Assembly (NCBI GenBank): GCA_015234045.1
Contig: JADFWU010000009.1
Coordinates: 22,234 to 86,233 of the forward strand
Length of the DNA stretch: 64,000 nt
Reading direction: 5' to 3'
Source of the DNA: Magnetococcales bacterium
GTDB taxonomy: Bacteria > Pseudomonadota > Magnetococcia > Magnetococcales > JADFWU01
Shown here: positions 35,801-45,789 of the stretch, one piece after another
How positions within the stretch are numbered: position 1 is the stretch's first letter
Layout of the letters: each line of letters starts with the position of its first letter
The notes under the pieces: model-generated
What the model saw: the letters and a program-made list of their open reading frames with translations, nothing else
What the model was told of the DNA's origin: nothing
Databases searched by the model: none
Program-made: the position numbers and the translations under genes

Positions 35801-38800
35801 ACAAATGGATCACCTCTCAATCGGCGCATAATTCCACAGATACATATCAAAATCAAAAGATAACCGACCAAGATGATAAAGAGCGTCTTATCGGTCATGA
35901 AAACAAACTGACCTGGATTATCATCAGTGTCATTGTTTTATTTGTTCTGTTGCTGGTGGCAGTGGTAATACTGCCTCGGATTGTTTCTGATGACGTATTA
36001 GCCAACCATTTTGGCTCGAAGAAATTCCGTGTAATAGCACTGGCTGGGACCAGTTTGATGGTTGTGTTAGTGCTTTTGCTGGTTTGGTATACCATTGCTC
36101 AGAATAAAAAAGTGGTGTTGGATTCAATACAAGCTGAACTGAGCGTTGTTCTGCAAGGCACAATGGAGCGGCATGATCTCTGGATCACTGAGCATCTGAA
36201 TCTGTTAACGCAGTTAGGCCGAGACCATGAACTGGTCGAAATTACCAAGCAGCTGTTGGTTGTTAAACCAGAAGTCACAGCACTGATGATATCCAAACCT
36301 TTGGCAGATGTGCGTGCATTTGTTGCCAAGCGAGAGAGAGAGTTTGGCAAAATTGGATTTTTCATCATCAGTCCAGACCATATCAGCATTGCTTCACAAC
36401 GGGATAGCAACTTAGGCAGTCAGAATCTCATCTCTGAACAACGGCCCGACCTGTTAAATAAAGTTTTTGCAGGTCATTCGCTATTTATTCCGCCCATTCA
36501 TTCTGATGTCACCCTGGAAAAAGGACAGAAGAAAAAACCGCTCACCATGTTCTTTGCCGTACCTATTCGTGATGTGGATGGCAGTGTGCTTGCGGTCTTG
36601 ACACAGAGGCTGATGCCCAAAGAGCAAATGTCCCAGATCATGCATAGTGGTCGAATTGGCCGTACTGGTGAAACATATATTATCGATTTAGAGGGAAGAA
36701 TTGTCACAGAGAGTCGATTCGTTGAGCAGCTCTATGAGATTGATTTGTTAGATCGCAATAGCAAAGAATCACAGATGTTAGAGGCACGTAATCCCGGAAA
36801 AAGCTTGTTGACTGGTTATCGACCCAATCAAGCGCCCTCAGAGCGTCCCTTTACCAAAATGGCGCAGGACATTTTTCGCATAGCCGAAGAGATGGCACAA
36901 CAGGAACATGGACGTTTGCACAGTGATATGGTCGTTGATATGACAGGATATCGGGATTATCGCGGTACACAGGTGTTCGGTGCCTGGATGTGGGAGCCGC
37001 ATCTCGGTCTCGGAATAGCCACTGAAATTGATGTGGAAGAAGCGCTGGGTGGTTACTACAGTGTGCGTCAGAATGTGTTGATTATCACCGGTGTTACGCT
37101 GTTTCTCTCCATCATGTCAATTCTGTTGACCGTTATGCTGGGTGAGCGAGCCACTCGGATCATGCGCCGGACTCAAGCAGAGTTGGAAGGGCATGTGGAA
37201 GAGAGAACACACGCCCTGCAAGAGAGTCAAGAACGCCAGGAATTGGCGCTCAAAGGCGGTGAACTGGGCTTTTGGGATGTGGATTTTCCCGCAGGTGTTA
37301 CAGTGGTGAATGAGCGTTATGCGCACATATTCGGTTTTTCCATGGCCCATCTGGAGAAGAATCGTGATGACTGGATCAAACGCCTACATCCTGACGACAG
37401 GGACCGTGTGTTGTCGATTGGTCATCGCTATCGCAACGGCGAGGAGTCCACTTACGAGGTGGAGTATCGCGTCATAAAGCCAGATGGCAATATCTCCTGG
37501 GTCGTCTCCAAAGGTGCCACGATGGCTTGGGATGACGAGGGTAAGGCCCAACGGATGGTGGGCACGGTTCAGGATATTACTGCCCGTAAAACAATGGAAT
37601 CAGAGCTGGCCAAGAGCCAGGAACAACTGCAAGCCATCATGGATAACTCGCCTGCGCTAATCTATGCCAAGGATCTGGATGGGCGCTATTTTCTGGTCAA
37701 TAAACAGTGGTCTGAAGTCCTGAATCTGGATGCTGATGCGGTATTGAATCGAACGGATTTTGAAATCTTTCCTGATGATCTGGCGCAACGGTTTGTCGAG
37801 AATGATCGTGACGTTTTGGAACAGGGTAAACCCATGCAGATGGAGGAAGTTGCCCAGCAAAAAGATGGTCAGCACACCTATATTTCTTATAAATTCCCAT
37901 TGTTGGATCAGGAAGGCAAACCCTATGCAGTGTGTGGTGTTTCTCAGGATGTAACCGAGTTGAAGGCGCAGACAGCCGCATTGATGCAGGAGCGTTCCTT
38001 GCTCACTTCTCTGATCAATTCATTACCGGATGTGGTGTTTTTCAAAAACCGTAAGAGCATCTATCTGGGCTGTAATAAAGCGTTTGAAGAGTTGGTTGGC
38101 AAGCCTCAGGAATCCTTTATACAGAAGGATGATTTTGCTGTTTTTCCAGAGAAAGTTGCCCGTTTGTTCCGTGATAATGATATCGAAATGTTGAACACAG
38201 GTGTTGCCAAAACCAATGAAGAGTGGGTGAGATATCCTGATGGTCGCAAAGTGCTGTTGGATACCATTAAGACACCGTTCTACTCGCCGGAAGGAGAGAT
38301 GCTTGGCATCATCGGTGTGTCACGGGATATTACCGAACGTAAGGTAATGGAAGAGCGGTTGGATATGGCACTCAAAGGCGCGAACGCCGGTCTTTGGGAT
38401 TGGTCCGCTGCAACTGGTGAGCTGTTCACCAGTGATATTTGGGCCACCATGTTGGGGTATACGCCTGAAGCGTTGGATGAAAAATTTGGCCAGAAATTTG
38501 AGCGTTGGGCTGCTCTGATCCATCCAGACGATCTCGACCATGCTTTGGAAGAGGTGCAACGCCATATCGATGGTGAAGTCGAGATCTACAAAACAGAGTT
38601 TCGCATGCGTACGGCGGATGGAAAGTGGAAATGGATTCTTGATATCGGTCGGGCATCAGAGCGGGATGATGAAGGCAAAGGAACCCGAATCGTGGGCGTT
38701 CATCTTGATATTGATGATGCCAAGATCATGGAAATTGAGATCCTGAAGGCCAAGGAAGCGGCGGAAGAGGCCACCAAAGCCAAGTCCGATTTCCTGGCCA

Positions 38801-40992
38801 ATATGAGCCATGAAATTCGCACGCCGATGAATGCCATCATCGGCATGAGCCATCTGGCATTACAGACTGAATTGAGCCGTAAGCAAAAGGATTATATCGA
38901 TAAAATCCACAATGCAGCCAATGCGTTGCTTGGTATCATCAACGATATTCTCGACTTCTCCAAAATCGAAGCCGGCAAGATGGATATGGAAGCCACATCA
39001 TTCCGATTGAGTGATGTGTTGGATAATCTGGCCAATCTGATTACCGTAAAGGTCAGAGAAAAAGGGCTTGAGTTGCTGACCGCCTTTGACGGCACTGCAC
39101 CGGACGGCTTGATTGGTGATCCACTCCGTTTGGGTCAGATTCTAATCAATCTTGCCAACAATGCGGTGAAGTTTACCGAGGAAGGTGAGATCGTGGTTCG
39201 GGTTGATCCTGAGGAGATTCAAGGCGATAACGTGCGTTTGCGTTTTACAGTCTCTGATACCGGTATTGGAATGACTGAAGAGCAGGTGGGTCGCCTGTTC
39301 CAGTCATTCAGTCAGGCGGATGCCTCTACAACGCGCAAATATGGCGGTACCGGGCTGGGTCTGACCATCAGTAAACGGCTTACCGAGATGATGGATGGTG
39401 AAATCTGGGTGGAGAGCACGCTGGGTGTGGGGAGTCGCTTTATCTTTACCGCGAATTTTGGCATTTCCGATGAAATGCCGTCAGCCTGTCCGGTGCCTGC
39501 GCCAGACGTGCGCGGTTTGCATGTGCTGGTGGTGGATGACAGCCCAATTGCTCGGGAAATTTTGCAACAGCTCGGTCAAAGTCTCTCTTTTGAGATGGTG
39601 CTTGCGTCCAGTGGTGCTGAAGCGTTGGAGATGGTTCAGGCACAGGATAAAAGACTCAATCCCTTTAAATTGGTGTTGATGGATTGGAAAATGCCGATAA
39701 TGGATGGTGTTGAAACCATTCGCAGAATTCAGGAAATTAGCCTGAATAGACCACCTAAAATAGTGATGGTTACCGCCAATGATCGGGATGATTTGATGGC
39801 CAGACTGGGTGATGTGGTTGTGGATGGCACTTTGACCAAACCGGTATCCAGTTCAACGCTATTGGATGCGGCTATGGTTGCTTTGGGCTATGACGTTGAA
39901 CACAGTTCTGATGAATCCGGTGATACACTGGGTCTTGAGTTGGTTCAGGGCATTCGTGGGGCGCGGATTCTCCTTGTGGAGGATAATGAAGTCAATCAAC
40001 AGGTGGCTACTGAGTTGCTTGAAATGGCTCAATTGGTTGTCACAATTGCCGAAAATGGTCAGCTCGCTGTAGATCGTATCAAAAATGACAGTTTCGATGC
40101 CGTGTTGATGGATATGCAGATGCCGGTTATGGACGGCTATACCGCCTCGCGTGAGATCCGCAAAGATCCAAGTCTCAATGAGATGGCGATCATTGCGATG
40201 ACCGCCAATGCCATGGCTGGAGATCGGGAAAAATGTCTGGATGCAGGCATGAACGATCATGTGGCCAAGCCCATTGATCCAAAAGAGATGTTCGCGGCGT
40301 TGGCCCGTTGGATCAAGCCTGGTGAACGTGCGGTTCCACAAGCGTTGCTGGCCAAGCAGGCTGCATCCATGGGCAGAGATGAACAGGAAACACTGGACCT
40401 TCCTGGTTTTGATTTGAAGTCTGCGCTGGCGCGAATGGGTGGTAATGTCAAAGCCTACCGAAAGACGTTGAAAAAAGTATTGGACGCTGAAACGGATGCC
40501 ATGCAACGGCTGGAGAACAGTTTGGCTGTTGGTGACACTGAAACCGCCGTGCGTATTGCCCATACCTTAAAAGGGGTGTTTGGAAACGTTGGTGCAACGG
40601 CTCTACAATTGATTGCTGGTGAATTAGAGGCCGCTCTTAAAGCGTCAGAGGCACAGCCTGAAGCATTGATGCAACAAACCGCTGTACAACTCAATGAAAC
40701 GCTGGCAATTATTGCCGCTGCACTTGATGGCGATCGTAAAGCAACGGCATCGGACAGTGCTGATAATGATTCTTCTGGATCTTTGGATATCAGTGCAGAT
40801 CTTCAATCCATTGCTGAACAGATTGACGCGTATGATTCGACATCAGAAGATTCTGTGGAAGATCTATTGGAAAAGGTGACCGACCCTGCAATTAAGGCTT
40901 CTCTTAATCAGCTGAAAGGCCATCTTGGAAACTATGATTTTGATGCCGCTACAGAGGTGTTGACGGAATTGATTGAAGCGCAGAAGAAATAA
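32851..40992 (+). CDS. Giant hybrid sensor kinase with four solute-binding domains (BvgS-like)
   Basis: 2713 residues. Signal/anchor near 10-35. Four tandem SBP_bac_3-like domains lie at about 45-265, 270-490, 515-750 and 765-995. Two helices follow (about 1020-1045, 1060-1085), then a Cache-like domain to about 1400 and another helix. Four PAS domains (about 1450-1960) lead to HisKA H1987 ([13 protein letters not shown]) and HATPase ([13 protein letters not shown]). Two receivers carry D2278 ([11 protein letters not shown]) and D2421 ([11 protein letters not shown]), and the HPt domain has H2571 ([10 protein letters not shown]). This is a complete phosphorelay in one chain, as in BvgS/EvgS, but with double their usual two binding domains. 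ATG 32860 is an alternative start. It is divergent from the export operon. Confidence 0.92.
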   Translation: MIDMLNANRVRFYSLISVFLLILTLFTHGFSTVQAQTVAPQKADPVRVAYCLDCVPFHFQDGQGKPAGLIIDLWNLFSQKTGQPVIFTPYTWDETLKKVASGEADAHAGLFFNETRDKFLDYGHSLSRTSTHVFLYKALPIISELTEVSAYRVGVLSGDYVEGFLKRTLPPETVVSYPSYEAIVTALKSGQLRAFAADTPTGIYHLKQANLLPDFTIRPSQLLYANDWFVAVTEGHYQLLDRLNTGFGRISKDERLQITRKWTARGDEKALIIAMDRDYPPLTKMTSFGEPAGLLVDFWRAWAKKTGHEVRFRMSNWADTIKAMQNGEADIHSGLFLNKERLAFLEYSKPIYQINSSFYYRRDSKLPDDPNLFGQRRISVMSGSYQESMLRQNYPNLNIISLPSWQMVLEVLKEAKVDAAIGEDLTMEVLLGELGWSGDILANPAPLLSNVVYGAVRKGDHALLAKLNSGQDALSLNEKAAMERVWVRNPQRRVFEESESVRSGKAKLTMEERAWLEAHPDLRLGIDPAWPPYDYLDMRGDHAGFAADILAKIRSNLGISMALQPISSWSQTLEGAKQRNIDVISLCTPTLKRSKYLLFSDPVITVPWVIATRRGYESPQGVSSLQGKRVLVAEGYSVIDELAKVFPDLVYAEAATALDALRKVSLGQADAYIGYLGAINHLIQTEGLYNLHVAGPTGFSAKELSICLRSDWPELLTIINKGLGTLSRMEIQEIANRWVSAEQSMLASDSIEHVILSVEEQQWLAQHPEVRIAFDANFGPYSRAVPEAGFAGYAVDVAHLISNKTGIKFTYHPDGQWQTLYEAAQRREVDVVAEMVPQEAQKAWFSFTEPYIFLSTYLFTKNSDTRIESRDDIAGMRVAMVEGHAYNGEILKAHPDIAPVYVKTILEALTTLRAGHADVFVADIDVANYIKNKHAMNDLHAAVLWQQNVGNKAFGVRKDWPELVSILNKGLTAISKKEWSTLRNKWITSQSAHNSTDTYQNQKITDQDDKERLIGHENKLTWIIISVIVLFVLLLVAVVILPRIVSDDVLANHFGSKKFRVIALAGTSLMVVLVLLLVWYTIAQNKKVVLDSIQAELSVVLQGTMERHDLWITEHLNLLTQLGRDHELVEITKQLLVVKPEVTALMISKPLADVRAFVAKREREFGKIGFFIISPDHISIASQRDSNLGSQNLISEQRPDLLNKVFAGHSLFIPPIHSDVTLEKGQKKKPLTMFFAVPIRDVDGSVLAVLTQRLMPKEQMSQIMHSGRIGRTGETYIIDLEGRIVTESRFVEQLYEIDLLDRNSKESQMLEARNPGKSLLTGYRPNQAPSERPFTKMAQDIFRIAEEMAQQEHGRLHSDMVVDMTGYRDYRGTQVFGAWMWEPHLGLGIATEIDVEEALGGYYSVRQNVLIITGVTLFLSIMSILLTVMLGERATRIMRRTQAELEGHVEERTHALQESQERQELALKGGELGFWDVDFPAGVTVVNERYAHIFGFSMAHLEKNRDDWIKRLHPDDRDRVLSIGHRYRNGEESTYEVEYRVIKPDGNISWVVSKGATMAWDDEGKAQRMVGTVQDITARKTMESELAKSQEQLQAIMDNSPALIYAKDLDGRYFLVNKQWSEVLNLDADAVLNRTDFEIFPDDLAQRFVENDRDVLEQGKPMQMEEVAQQKDGQHTYISYKFPLLDQEGKPYAVCGVSQDVTELKAQTAALMQERSLLTSLINSLPDVVFFKNRKSIYLGCNKAFEELVGKPQESFIQKDDFAVFPEKVARLFRDNDIEMLNTGVAKTNEEWVRYPDGRKVLLDTIKTPFYSPEGEMLGIIGVSRDITERKVMEERLDMALKGANAGLWDWSAATGELFTSDIWATMLGYTPEALDEKFGQKFERWAALIHPDDLDHALEEVQRHIDGEVEIYKTEFRMRTADGKWKWILDIGRASERDDEGKGTRIVGVHLDIDDAKIMEIEILKAKEAAEEATKAKSDFLANMSHEIRTPMNAIIGMSHLALQTELSRKQKDYIDKIHNAANALLGIINDILDFSKIEAGKMDMEATSFRLSDVLDNLANLITVKVREKGLELLTAFDGTAPDGLIGDPLRLGQILINLANNAVKFTEEGEIVVRVDPEEIQGDNVRLRFTVSDTGIGMTEEQVGRLFQSFSQADASTTRKYGGTGLGLTISKRLTEMMDGEIWVESTLGVGSRFIFTANFGISDEMPSACPVPAPDVRGLHVLVVDDSPIAREILQQLGQSLSFEMVLASSGAEALEMVQAQDKRLNPFKLVLMDWKMPIMDGVETIRRIQEISLNRPPKIVMVTANDRDDLMARLGDVVVDGTLTKPVSSSTLLDAAMVALGYDVEHSSDESGDTLGLELVQGIRGARILLVEDNEVNQQVATELLEMAQLVVTIAENGQLAVDRIKNDSFDAVLMDMQMPVMDGYTASREIRKDPSLNEMAIIAMTANAMAGDREKCLDAGMNDHVAKPIDPKEMFAALARWIKPGERAVPQALLAKQAASMGRDEQETLDLPGFDLKSALARMGGNVKAYRKTLKKVLDAETDAMQRLENSLAVGDTETAVRIAHTLKGVFGNVGATALQLIAGELEAALKASEAQPEALMQQTAVQLNETLAIIAAALDGDRKATASDSADNDSSGSLDISADLQSIAEQIDAYDSTSEDSVEDLLEKVTDPAIKASLNQLKGHLGNYDFDAATEVLTELIEAQKK

Positions 40993-41004
40993 GGTACACT
41001 TATA

Positions 41005-41029
41005 TAGGTGTTACGCAGTTGAATGAATT
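41005..41029 (+). repeat. Short dispersed repeat, copy 3 (upstream of REC-HD-GYP gene)
   Basis: TAGGTGTTACGCAGTTGAAT followed by GAATT. It lies in the 70-base gap between the giant kinase and the REC-HD-GYP gene, 34 bases before the latter, and is close to identical to copy 1 at 5194. Confidence 0.6.
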
Positions 41030-41062
41030 TTACAGGTTAAGCGTGCAGTTAAGGAGAGGGTA

Positions 41063-42187
41063 ATGCGTCAGAAAGCTGAAAAACCGATCGTTCTTGCTGT
41101 AGATGACACGCCGGCCAACATTGATGTGGTCAAAGGTGTTTTGTCACAAACCTATCTGGTTCAGGCAGCAGTGAATGGCAAAATGGCTCTGAAGGTTATA
41201 GAACGCAAAAAACCTGATTTGATTCTGTTGGATATCATGATGCCGGATATGGACGGTTATCAGGTGTGCCAACAACTCAAAAGCAGTGACGAAACACGTG
41301 ATATTCCAGTGATTTTCCTCACTGCCAAAGCGGAAGTGGAAGATGAGGCCAAAGGGCTCGGTTTGGGTGCGGTGGATTATATCACCAAGCCAATCAGTCC
41401 AGCGATTCTTAAGGAGCGGATTAAAACGCATCTGGCCCTGAAAATCGCCCGGGATCAGTTGAAACGTCAAAATGAACTGCTGGAAGAGCGGGTGCTGGAG
41501 CGTACCCAACAGTTGGACGAGTTGCAGGATGTTGCCATGGTGGCCATGGGCTCTTTGGCTGAAGCGCGAGATCCTGAGACCGGCAACCATATTCGACGCA
41601 CTCAGTATTATGTGAAACTGCTGGCAGAGAAGTTGAAAAATCATCCAAAATACAGCGCGTTTCTCACACCCAGTAATATCACCTCACTGTTCAAATCCGC
41701 ACCTCTGCATGATATCGGCAAAGTGGGCGTACCAGACCATATTCTACTCAAGCCCGGCAAGCTGACCGATGAAGAGTTTGTCGAAATGAAGAAACACGCC
41801 CAATATGGACGAGATGCCATGGTCGCTGCTGAAAAGACCATGACGCGGGCGGATAATTTCTTGATCTTTGCCAAACAGATTGCCTATACCCATCACGAAA
41901 AATGGGATGGTTCCGGCTATCCAGAACAGCTGAAAGGGGAGGATATTCCCATTGCAGCCCGTTTGATGGCCATTGCCGATGTCTATGATGCCTTGATCAG
42001 TCGTCGGGTGTATAAACCACCATTCCCCCATGAAAAAGCGGTGGCCATCATCACCGAGGGCCGAGGCAGTCACTTTGACCCGGATATGGTGGACGCTTTT
42101 TTGGAGATTTCAGAGGATTTCTTTGCTATTGCTCAACAATATGCTGATTCAGAAGAGGATGTGAAGGCGAAAGCGGGTATTAAGTGA
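41063..42187 (+). CDS. Response regulator with HD-GYP phosphodiesterase domain
   Basis: 374 residues with AAGGAG just before the ATG. Receiver domain 1-125 with phospho-acceptor in LILLDIMMPDMDG (about D53). A coiled-coil linker (RDQLKRQNELLEERVLERT) connects to an HD-GYP domain (about 160-360): GNHIRRTQ, metal pair HDIGKVGVPD, KKHAQYG, and HHEKWDGSGYP with an intact GYP loop. Such proteins hydrolyse c-di-GMP when phosphorylated. It directly follows the giant kinase gene on the same strand, 70 bases apart, so that kinase is its likely phosphodonor. Confidence 0.93.
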   Translation: MRQKAEKPIVLAVDDTPANIDVVKGVLSQTYLVQAAVNGKMALKVIERKKPDLILLDIMMPDMDGYQVCQQLKSSDETRDIPVIFLTAKAEVEDEAKGLGLGAVDYITKPISPAILKERIKTHLALKIARDQLKRQNELLEERVLERTQQLDELQDVAMVAMGSLAEARDPETGNHIRRTQYYVKLLAEKLKNHPKYSAFLTPSNITSLFKSAPLHDIGKVGVPDHILLKPGKLTDEEFVEMKKHAQYGRDAMVAAEKTMTRADNFLIFAKQIAYTHHEKWDGSGYPEQLKGEDIPIAARLMAIADVYDALISRRVYKPPFPHEKAVAIITEGRGSHFDPDMVDAFLEISEDFFAIAQQYADSEEDVKAKAGIK

Positions 42188-42218
42188 TGAAATGCGTTTC
42201 AATGTATCTGTAATACAG

Positions 42219-44201
42219 TTAGACGCTCCAATGTGCGCCCTGAGCAACAGTGCTGAGATCTGGCAAGGCGATCAGGTCGGTAAAGTCCAACTCCACCACG
42301 CCGATTTGATTGATCAACAAGTCTTGAATGGGTGTGAGACGACCAGCTTCATTGAGCTTTTGAAGCGTTTCGAGATCATCACCTTCACGAAGAATCATGA
42401 AACGGGCATGGGTCTCATCAATCTCTTCCATCACTTGAATGTCGTAGAAAATCTTGCGCACAGGATCAATGCCACACTTGGAAAGATTGGCCTGGGGAAT
42501 GTTGATACCCTTTTTAATCAACCAATCCATGGGGATACCGCTTTTTACTGTGCGGACATGGTTTAAAAATCCCGCTTGATCCAGTTGACTGTCGGTAACA
42601 CCGAGTTTTTTGAGGTCTTCAGCCGTCAATCGTTTTTCATTGCCCGGTAGGGTGATGGTGAGTTGCTTGAGCGGATGGATGTTCAGCCGTTTCAGTTTCT
42701 CTTCATTAATGGGCACGCTGCGTTGTTGTAAACGGGCGGGCGAGATGCCGCCTTTTTTGCGGATCAGTTCAATATCAAAAGCACGGGTTTTGGCATGGCC
42801 CATTAAGCCCGATTTCTCCAGATCCTCTACAGTGAGCCAGAGTCGTTTGGCATCCAGTTGAAGCACTTGCCGTTCTTGAATTACCCGATTTTTAATGGGA
42901 GCAACGCCGGCTGCCTGACAGGCAGATTCAGACAGATCCATATTGATGCGTTTGTTTTTATTGATCTGTTCCAATACACGAATCGTCAAACCACCACGGC
43001 GGCGGATACGCTCCATATCCATGCCGACATTAGAGAGCACTGAGAGATATCCCAATTTTTCCAGGTCGTAATAAGTCAGCATCGGTGTAGGCTTAATCGC
43101 CTTGGCTCTCATGGGTTTAAAAACCCGTTTTTCCTTCTCCCTTGGCAAGGCAAATCGACGCCCTTCGGGTAGGAGATTGGGATGCTGACGCATATAAACC
43201 TGGTGCCATGCCTCATAGTGTCTGGGATTGAAATGTCCCATTTTGGCATCGGAATTCATGATCACCAGCACTTTGAAAGCGTCCAGTTCCCGTTTATATG
43301 AACGGGACTCTTCCAATGCGGAAACCATGTCCGCCAAGGAAGATGCCTGGATGATGTCCAGGTGATCCGGGCTTACTTCTGAAACGACCTTGGCAATGTC
43401 AATCTTAAGATTTTTTAGGATATAGTCTTTGTGTAGCGTCAGGCCGCCATACCCTTTGCCGGCAACGGATGCATACCATTCATGATGCAGCAGAGCGGTG
43501 AGCATGGGCAGGCTGGGTGTTTGTCCACGCCGATGCAGCAGAATTGCACCAAACAGCGGGTGGTGTTGAATCTCTTTCCATTGTTGGGCACTGAGCCGTC
43601 CAGGCCAATCCAATGTTTCAAGTTTGACTTTGGTCTTGCCCACGTCATGACTTAATGCGGCGAGAGCGCCTTTGACGATTTTATTGTCATCCCAACCCAG
43701 TTCACGGCCAATGGCCATGAGAATAAAACCAGAGATCAGGCTATGACGGGCGGTGCTGTCATGGTGTTGCGTCAGGCCCACCAGTTTTTCGGTGGCATTG
43801 GCAGAGAACAGGCTCTCGATATCGTCGAGATTATCCCGAATCATCCGCTCCAGGTCTTGCATGTCCTGCTGACGTTGAAACTGTTCGCCCACGTCTTCAA
43901 TATTGCCAAGGGCATTCTGAACGATTGCATCAATCGTCTCGAACATTTTGTCCATATGATCCGCCGTTTTGGCGATGGACTTTTCCTGAACTGATTCTGC
44001 AAAAACTGTGGTAATACCGCGTGCTGCAAGCTGTTTGATGAGTTGGGCGGTGAGCAGCGTATAACGCGGAACCAGAATCGCATCGGAACCAGAAGGCATT
44101 TTAATATGGGCGGAAAGCCGCATATTCTGCAAAAGCGCAGGATCGGAGAGTTTATATTCTCCCTCTGCCAATGCTTCATTGGTTGCGACATCATCAGGCA
44201 T
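42219..44201 (-). CDS. HD-GYP-related protein with repeated C-terminal modules
   Basis: 660 residues. The N-terminal 1-140 is helical. The HD-type domain (about 145-330) has HD at 185-186 (LSHDVGKTK), KEIQHHPLFG and HHEWYASVAGKGYGG at 239-253. This resembles HD-GYP but the GYP signature reads GKGYGG, so activity is uncertain. The C-terminal half contains three imperfect modules, each starting with LT-x-x-DLEK-x-G (near 374, 455 and 525) and followed by an IRRRGG- or IRKKGG-like segment, of unknown function. It converges with the REC-HD-GYP gene 31 bases away. The 44202-44485 region upstream holds no gene. Confidence 0.75.
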   Translation of the reverse strand: MPDDVATNEALAEGEYKLSDPALLQNMRLSAHIKMPSGSDAILVPRYTLLTAQLIKQLAARGITTVFAESVQEKSIAKTADHMDKMFETIDAIVQNALGNIEDVGEQFQRQQDMQDLERMIRDNLDDIESLFSANATEKLVGLTQHHDSTARHSLISGFILMAIGRELGWDDNKIVKGALAALSHDVGKTKVKLETLDWPGRLSAQQWKEIQHHPLFGAILLHRRGQTPSLPMLTALLHHEWYASVAGKGYGGLTLHKDYILKNLKIDIAKVVSEVSPDHLDIIQASSLADMVSALEESRSYKRELDAFKVLVIMNSDAKMGHFNPRHYEAWHQVYMRQHPNLLPEGRRFALPREKEKRVFKPMRAKAIKPTPMLTYYDLEKLGYLSVLSNVGMDMERIRRRGGLTIRVLEQINKNKRINMDLSESACQAAGVAPIKNRVIQERQVLQLDAKRLWLTVEDLEKSGLMGHAKTRAFDIELIRKKGGISPARLQQRSVPINEEKLKRLNIHPLKQLTITLPGNEKRLTAEDLKKLGVTDSQLDQAGFLNHVRTVKSGIPMDWLIKKGINIPQANLSKCGIDPVRKIFYDIQVMEEIDETHARFMILREGDDLETLQKLNEAGRLTPIQDLLINQIGVVELDFTDLIALPDLSTVAQGAHWSV

Positions 44202-44485
44202 GTTGGACCCTTTGGGCTGAATTCTGTTAGAATCTGCTTACCGATATGTTTTTACTTATTAAAAGCGCCTTAAACACACCCTTGGTCAGATTCAGCTTCT
44301 CAATGCAGAGCACCAAGATAATCTATTCCAAGCCAGGATGCCATATAATGTTAGGTTGGAAGAATGGACAAACAAAAAAATAATCCAATCGCCCATAAAT
44401 ACATGCGTTGAAATATTGGTATGAAAAATTCAAATATGACAAATGTCTAACGGTGAGTAGACGGACTCCGGTTTGACCGCTGCCT

Positions 44486-45541
44486 TTAGGCAATAAGCCA
44501 GTGCCATAAGCCAAACGAGGAGATACCTAATCCTAGCAGACTCCATGCCATGCCGGACTGACTATCCTCTTGCCGGGAAACGATACCATGGGCCAGGCAG
44601 GAGAGCGCGAGCAGAAGGAATCCCCAGCCAAGACTTGGTAAACGCATGGCCAACCATGATACACCCAGCAGTGCCAATATATTGCGCAGAGTGCTCCAGG
44701 CGGGTAGGGCAGGCAGTAGCATGCCAGCGGACATCGGCATGGTTTTTGGGTCAATTTCATCCAATTTTTCAAAGTGTATGCCCGACACGTCCGGCCAGTC
44801 ATCAGAGTTACGAAACAGACGCTGGCGCCGTTTTAAATGGGCGCGTTGTAGTGTGGTGACAAACGCCTCAATATCTTGGCCTTCTTTGGCGGTTTGAGGT
44901 TGGAATCGAGCGTGATAGAGGTCTGAATCGCCCGCTTTGGAGATACGTACGATCTTGGCCTGACTCCAAAGCTCACAACTGTAATGTGTGGTTACCAGAC
45001 GAAAATCCACAACACCATTCAACGCCAGTGAGGCGGCTTCCTGTTCAAAAATAAAAGAGAGCCCTCCGCAACTGATATCCTGAACATGAATATCTTCCAT
45101 AATCCCTGACGGACGTACCATCTCCACCTGTAGTGCCAGGTAGGGACCATTTGGAATTCGAATCCAGTTGCGTTTCTGCGGACTCAGTGACACCCGTTTT
45201 GGAAATTTCAGGCACAGAATTTCATTGTTGAGGATTTTAATAAAGCGCGAATGCAGGGTCGCTACAGAGTCATTGGAGATAAAGTGCAGTACCACATGTG
45301 ATGCAGAGCGAATGTGAATATTGCCAATGGGCGGATCAAGACTACTAATGCAGACATATAGATGGTGCTCCTTGTTGGCACTCATCTTAAAATGGGAAAA
45401 ATAGTCCAGAAGATGGTTTGCCAGCTCCACACGAATTTCTGAATCAGCTTTCTGACCGGATATGATCAGATCCAGGATTTTTTTTGGATTATGCAGGACA
45501 GTGGTAGAAGTCCGATTTGACGGGTTGTCTGAGTTGGTCAT
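44486..45541 (-). CDS. PilZ-domain c-di-GMP effector with C-terminal membrane anchor
   Basis: 351 residues. An N-terminal YcgR-like domain (about 15-115) precedes a PilZ domain with both c-di-GMP motifs intact: R-x3-R in RNWIR at 124-128 and D-x-S-x-x-G in DISCGG at 155-160. Two hydrophobic segments lie near the C-terminus (about 285-345), so the protein would be tethered to the inner membrane with PilZ in the cytoplasm. It probably transmits c-di-GMP levels to a membrane target such as the flagellar motor or an exporter. It lies among c-di-GMP hydrolase genes. Confidence 0.88.
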   Translation of the reverse strand: MTNSDNPSNRTSTTVLHNPKKILDLIISGQKADSEIRVELANHLLDYFSHFKMSANKEHHLYVCISSLDPPIGNIHIRSASHVVLHFISNDSVATLHSRFIKILNNEILCLKFPKRVSLSPQKRNWIRIPNGPYLALQVEMVRPSGIMEDIHVQDISCGGLSFIFEQEAASLALNGVVDFRLVTTHYSCELWSQAKIVRISKAGDSDLYHARFQPQTAKEGQDIEAFVTTLQRAHLKRRQRLFRNSDDWPDVSGIHFEKLDEIDPKTMPMSAGMLLPALPAWSTLRNILALLGVSWLAMRLPSLGWGFLLLALSCLAHGIVSRQEDSQSGMAWSLLGLGISSFGLWHWLIA

Positions 45542-45789
45542 AAGGGTGATTTCTTATCCTGATATGTCCTGTTTTTCATGATAGGGAAGCGAATTGTTTA
45601 TTCAACGATTTTGCGTTTATTGTTGTGACTTTCGTGTTAAAATCAAGGCACTCATACAATTATATCACAGCATTATGAAAAAGATAACAATCATCACCGC
45701 TTGAATCTTTTGGGACGGTCAGTTATTGATCAAAGGTTTTGTTGTGTGTGGCCGATGAGCATGCGCTCGAATGTTTGGAGTGAGACGTT

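Noticed and set aside
39859..40563. 234-residue minus-strand ORF
   Set aside because: It is antisense to the second receiver and HPt region of the giant kinase and has no recognisable domain.
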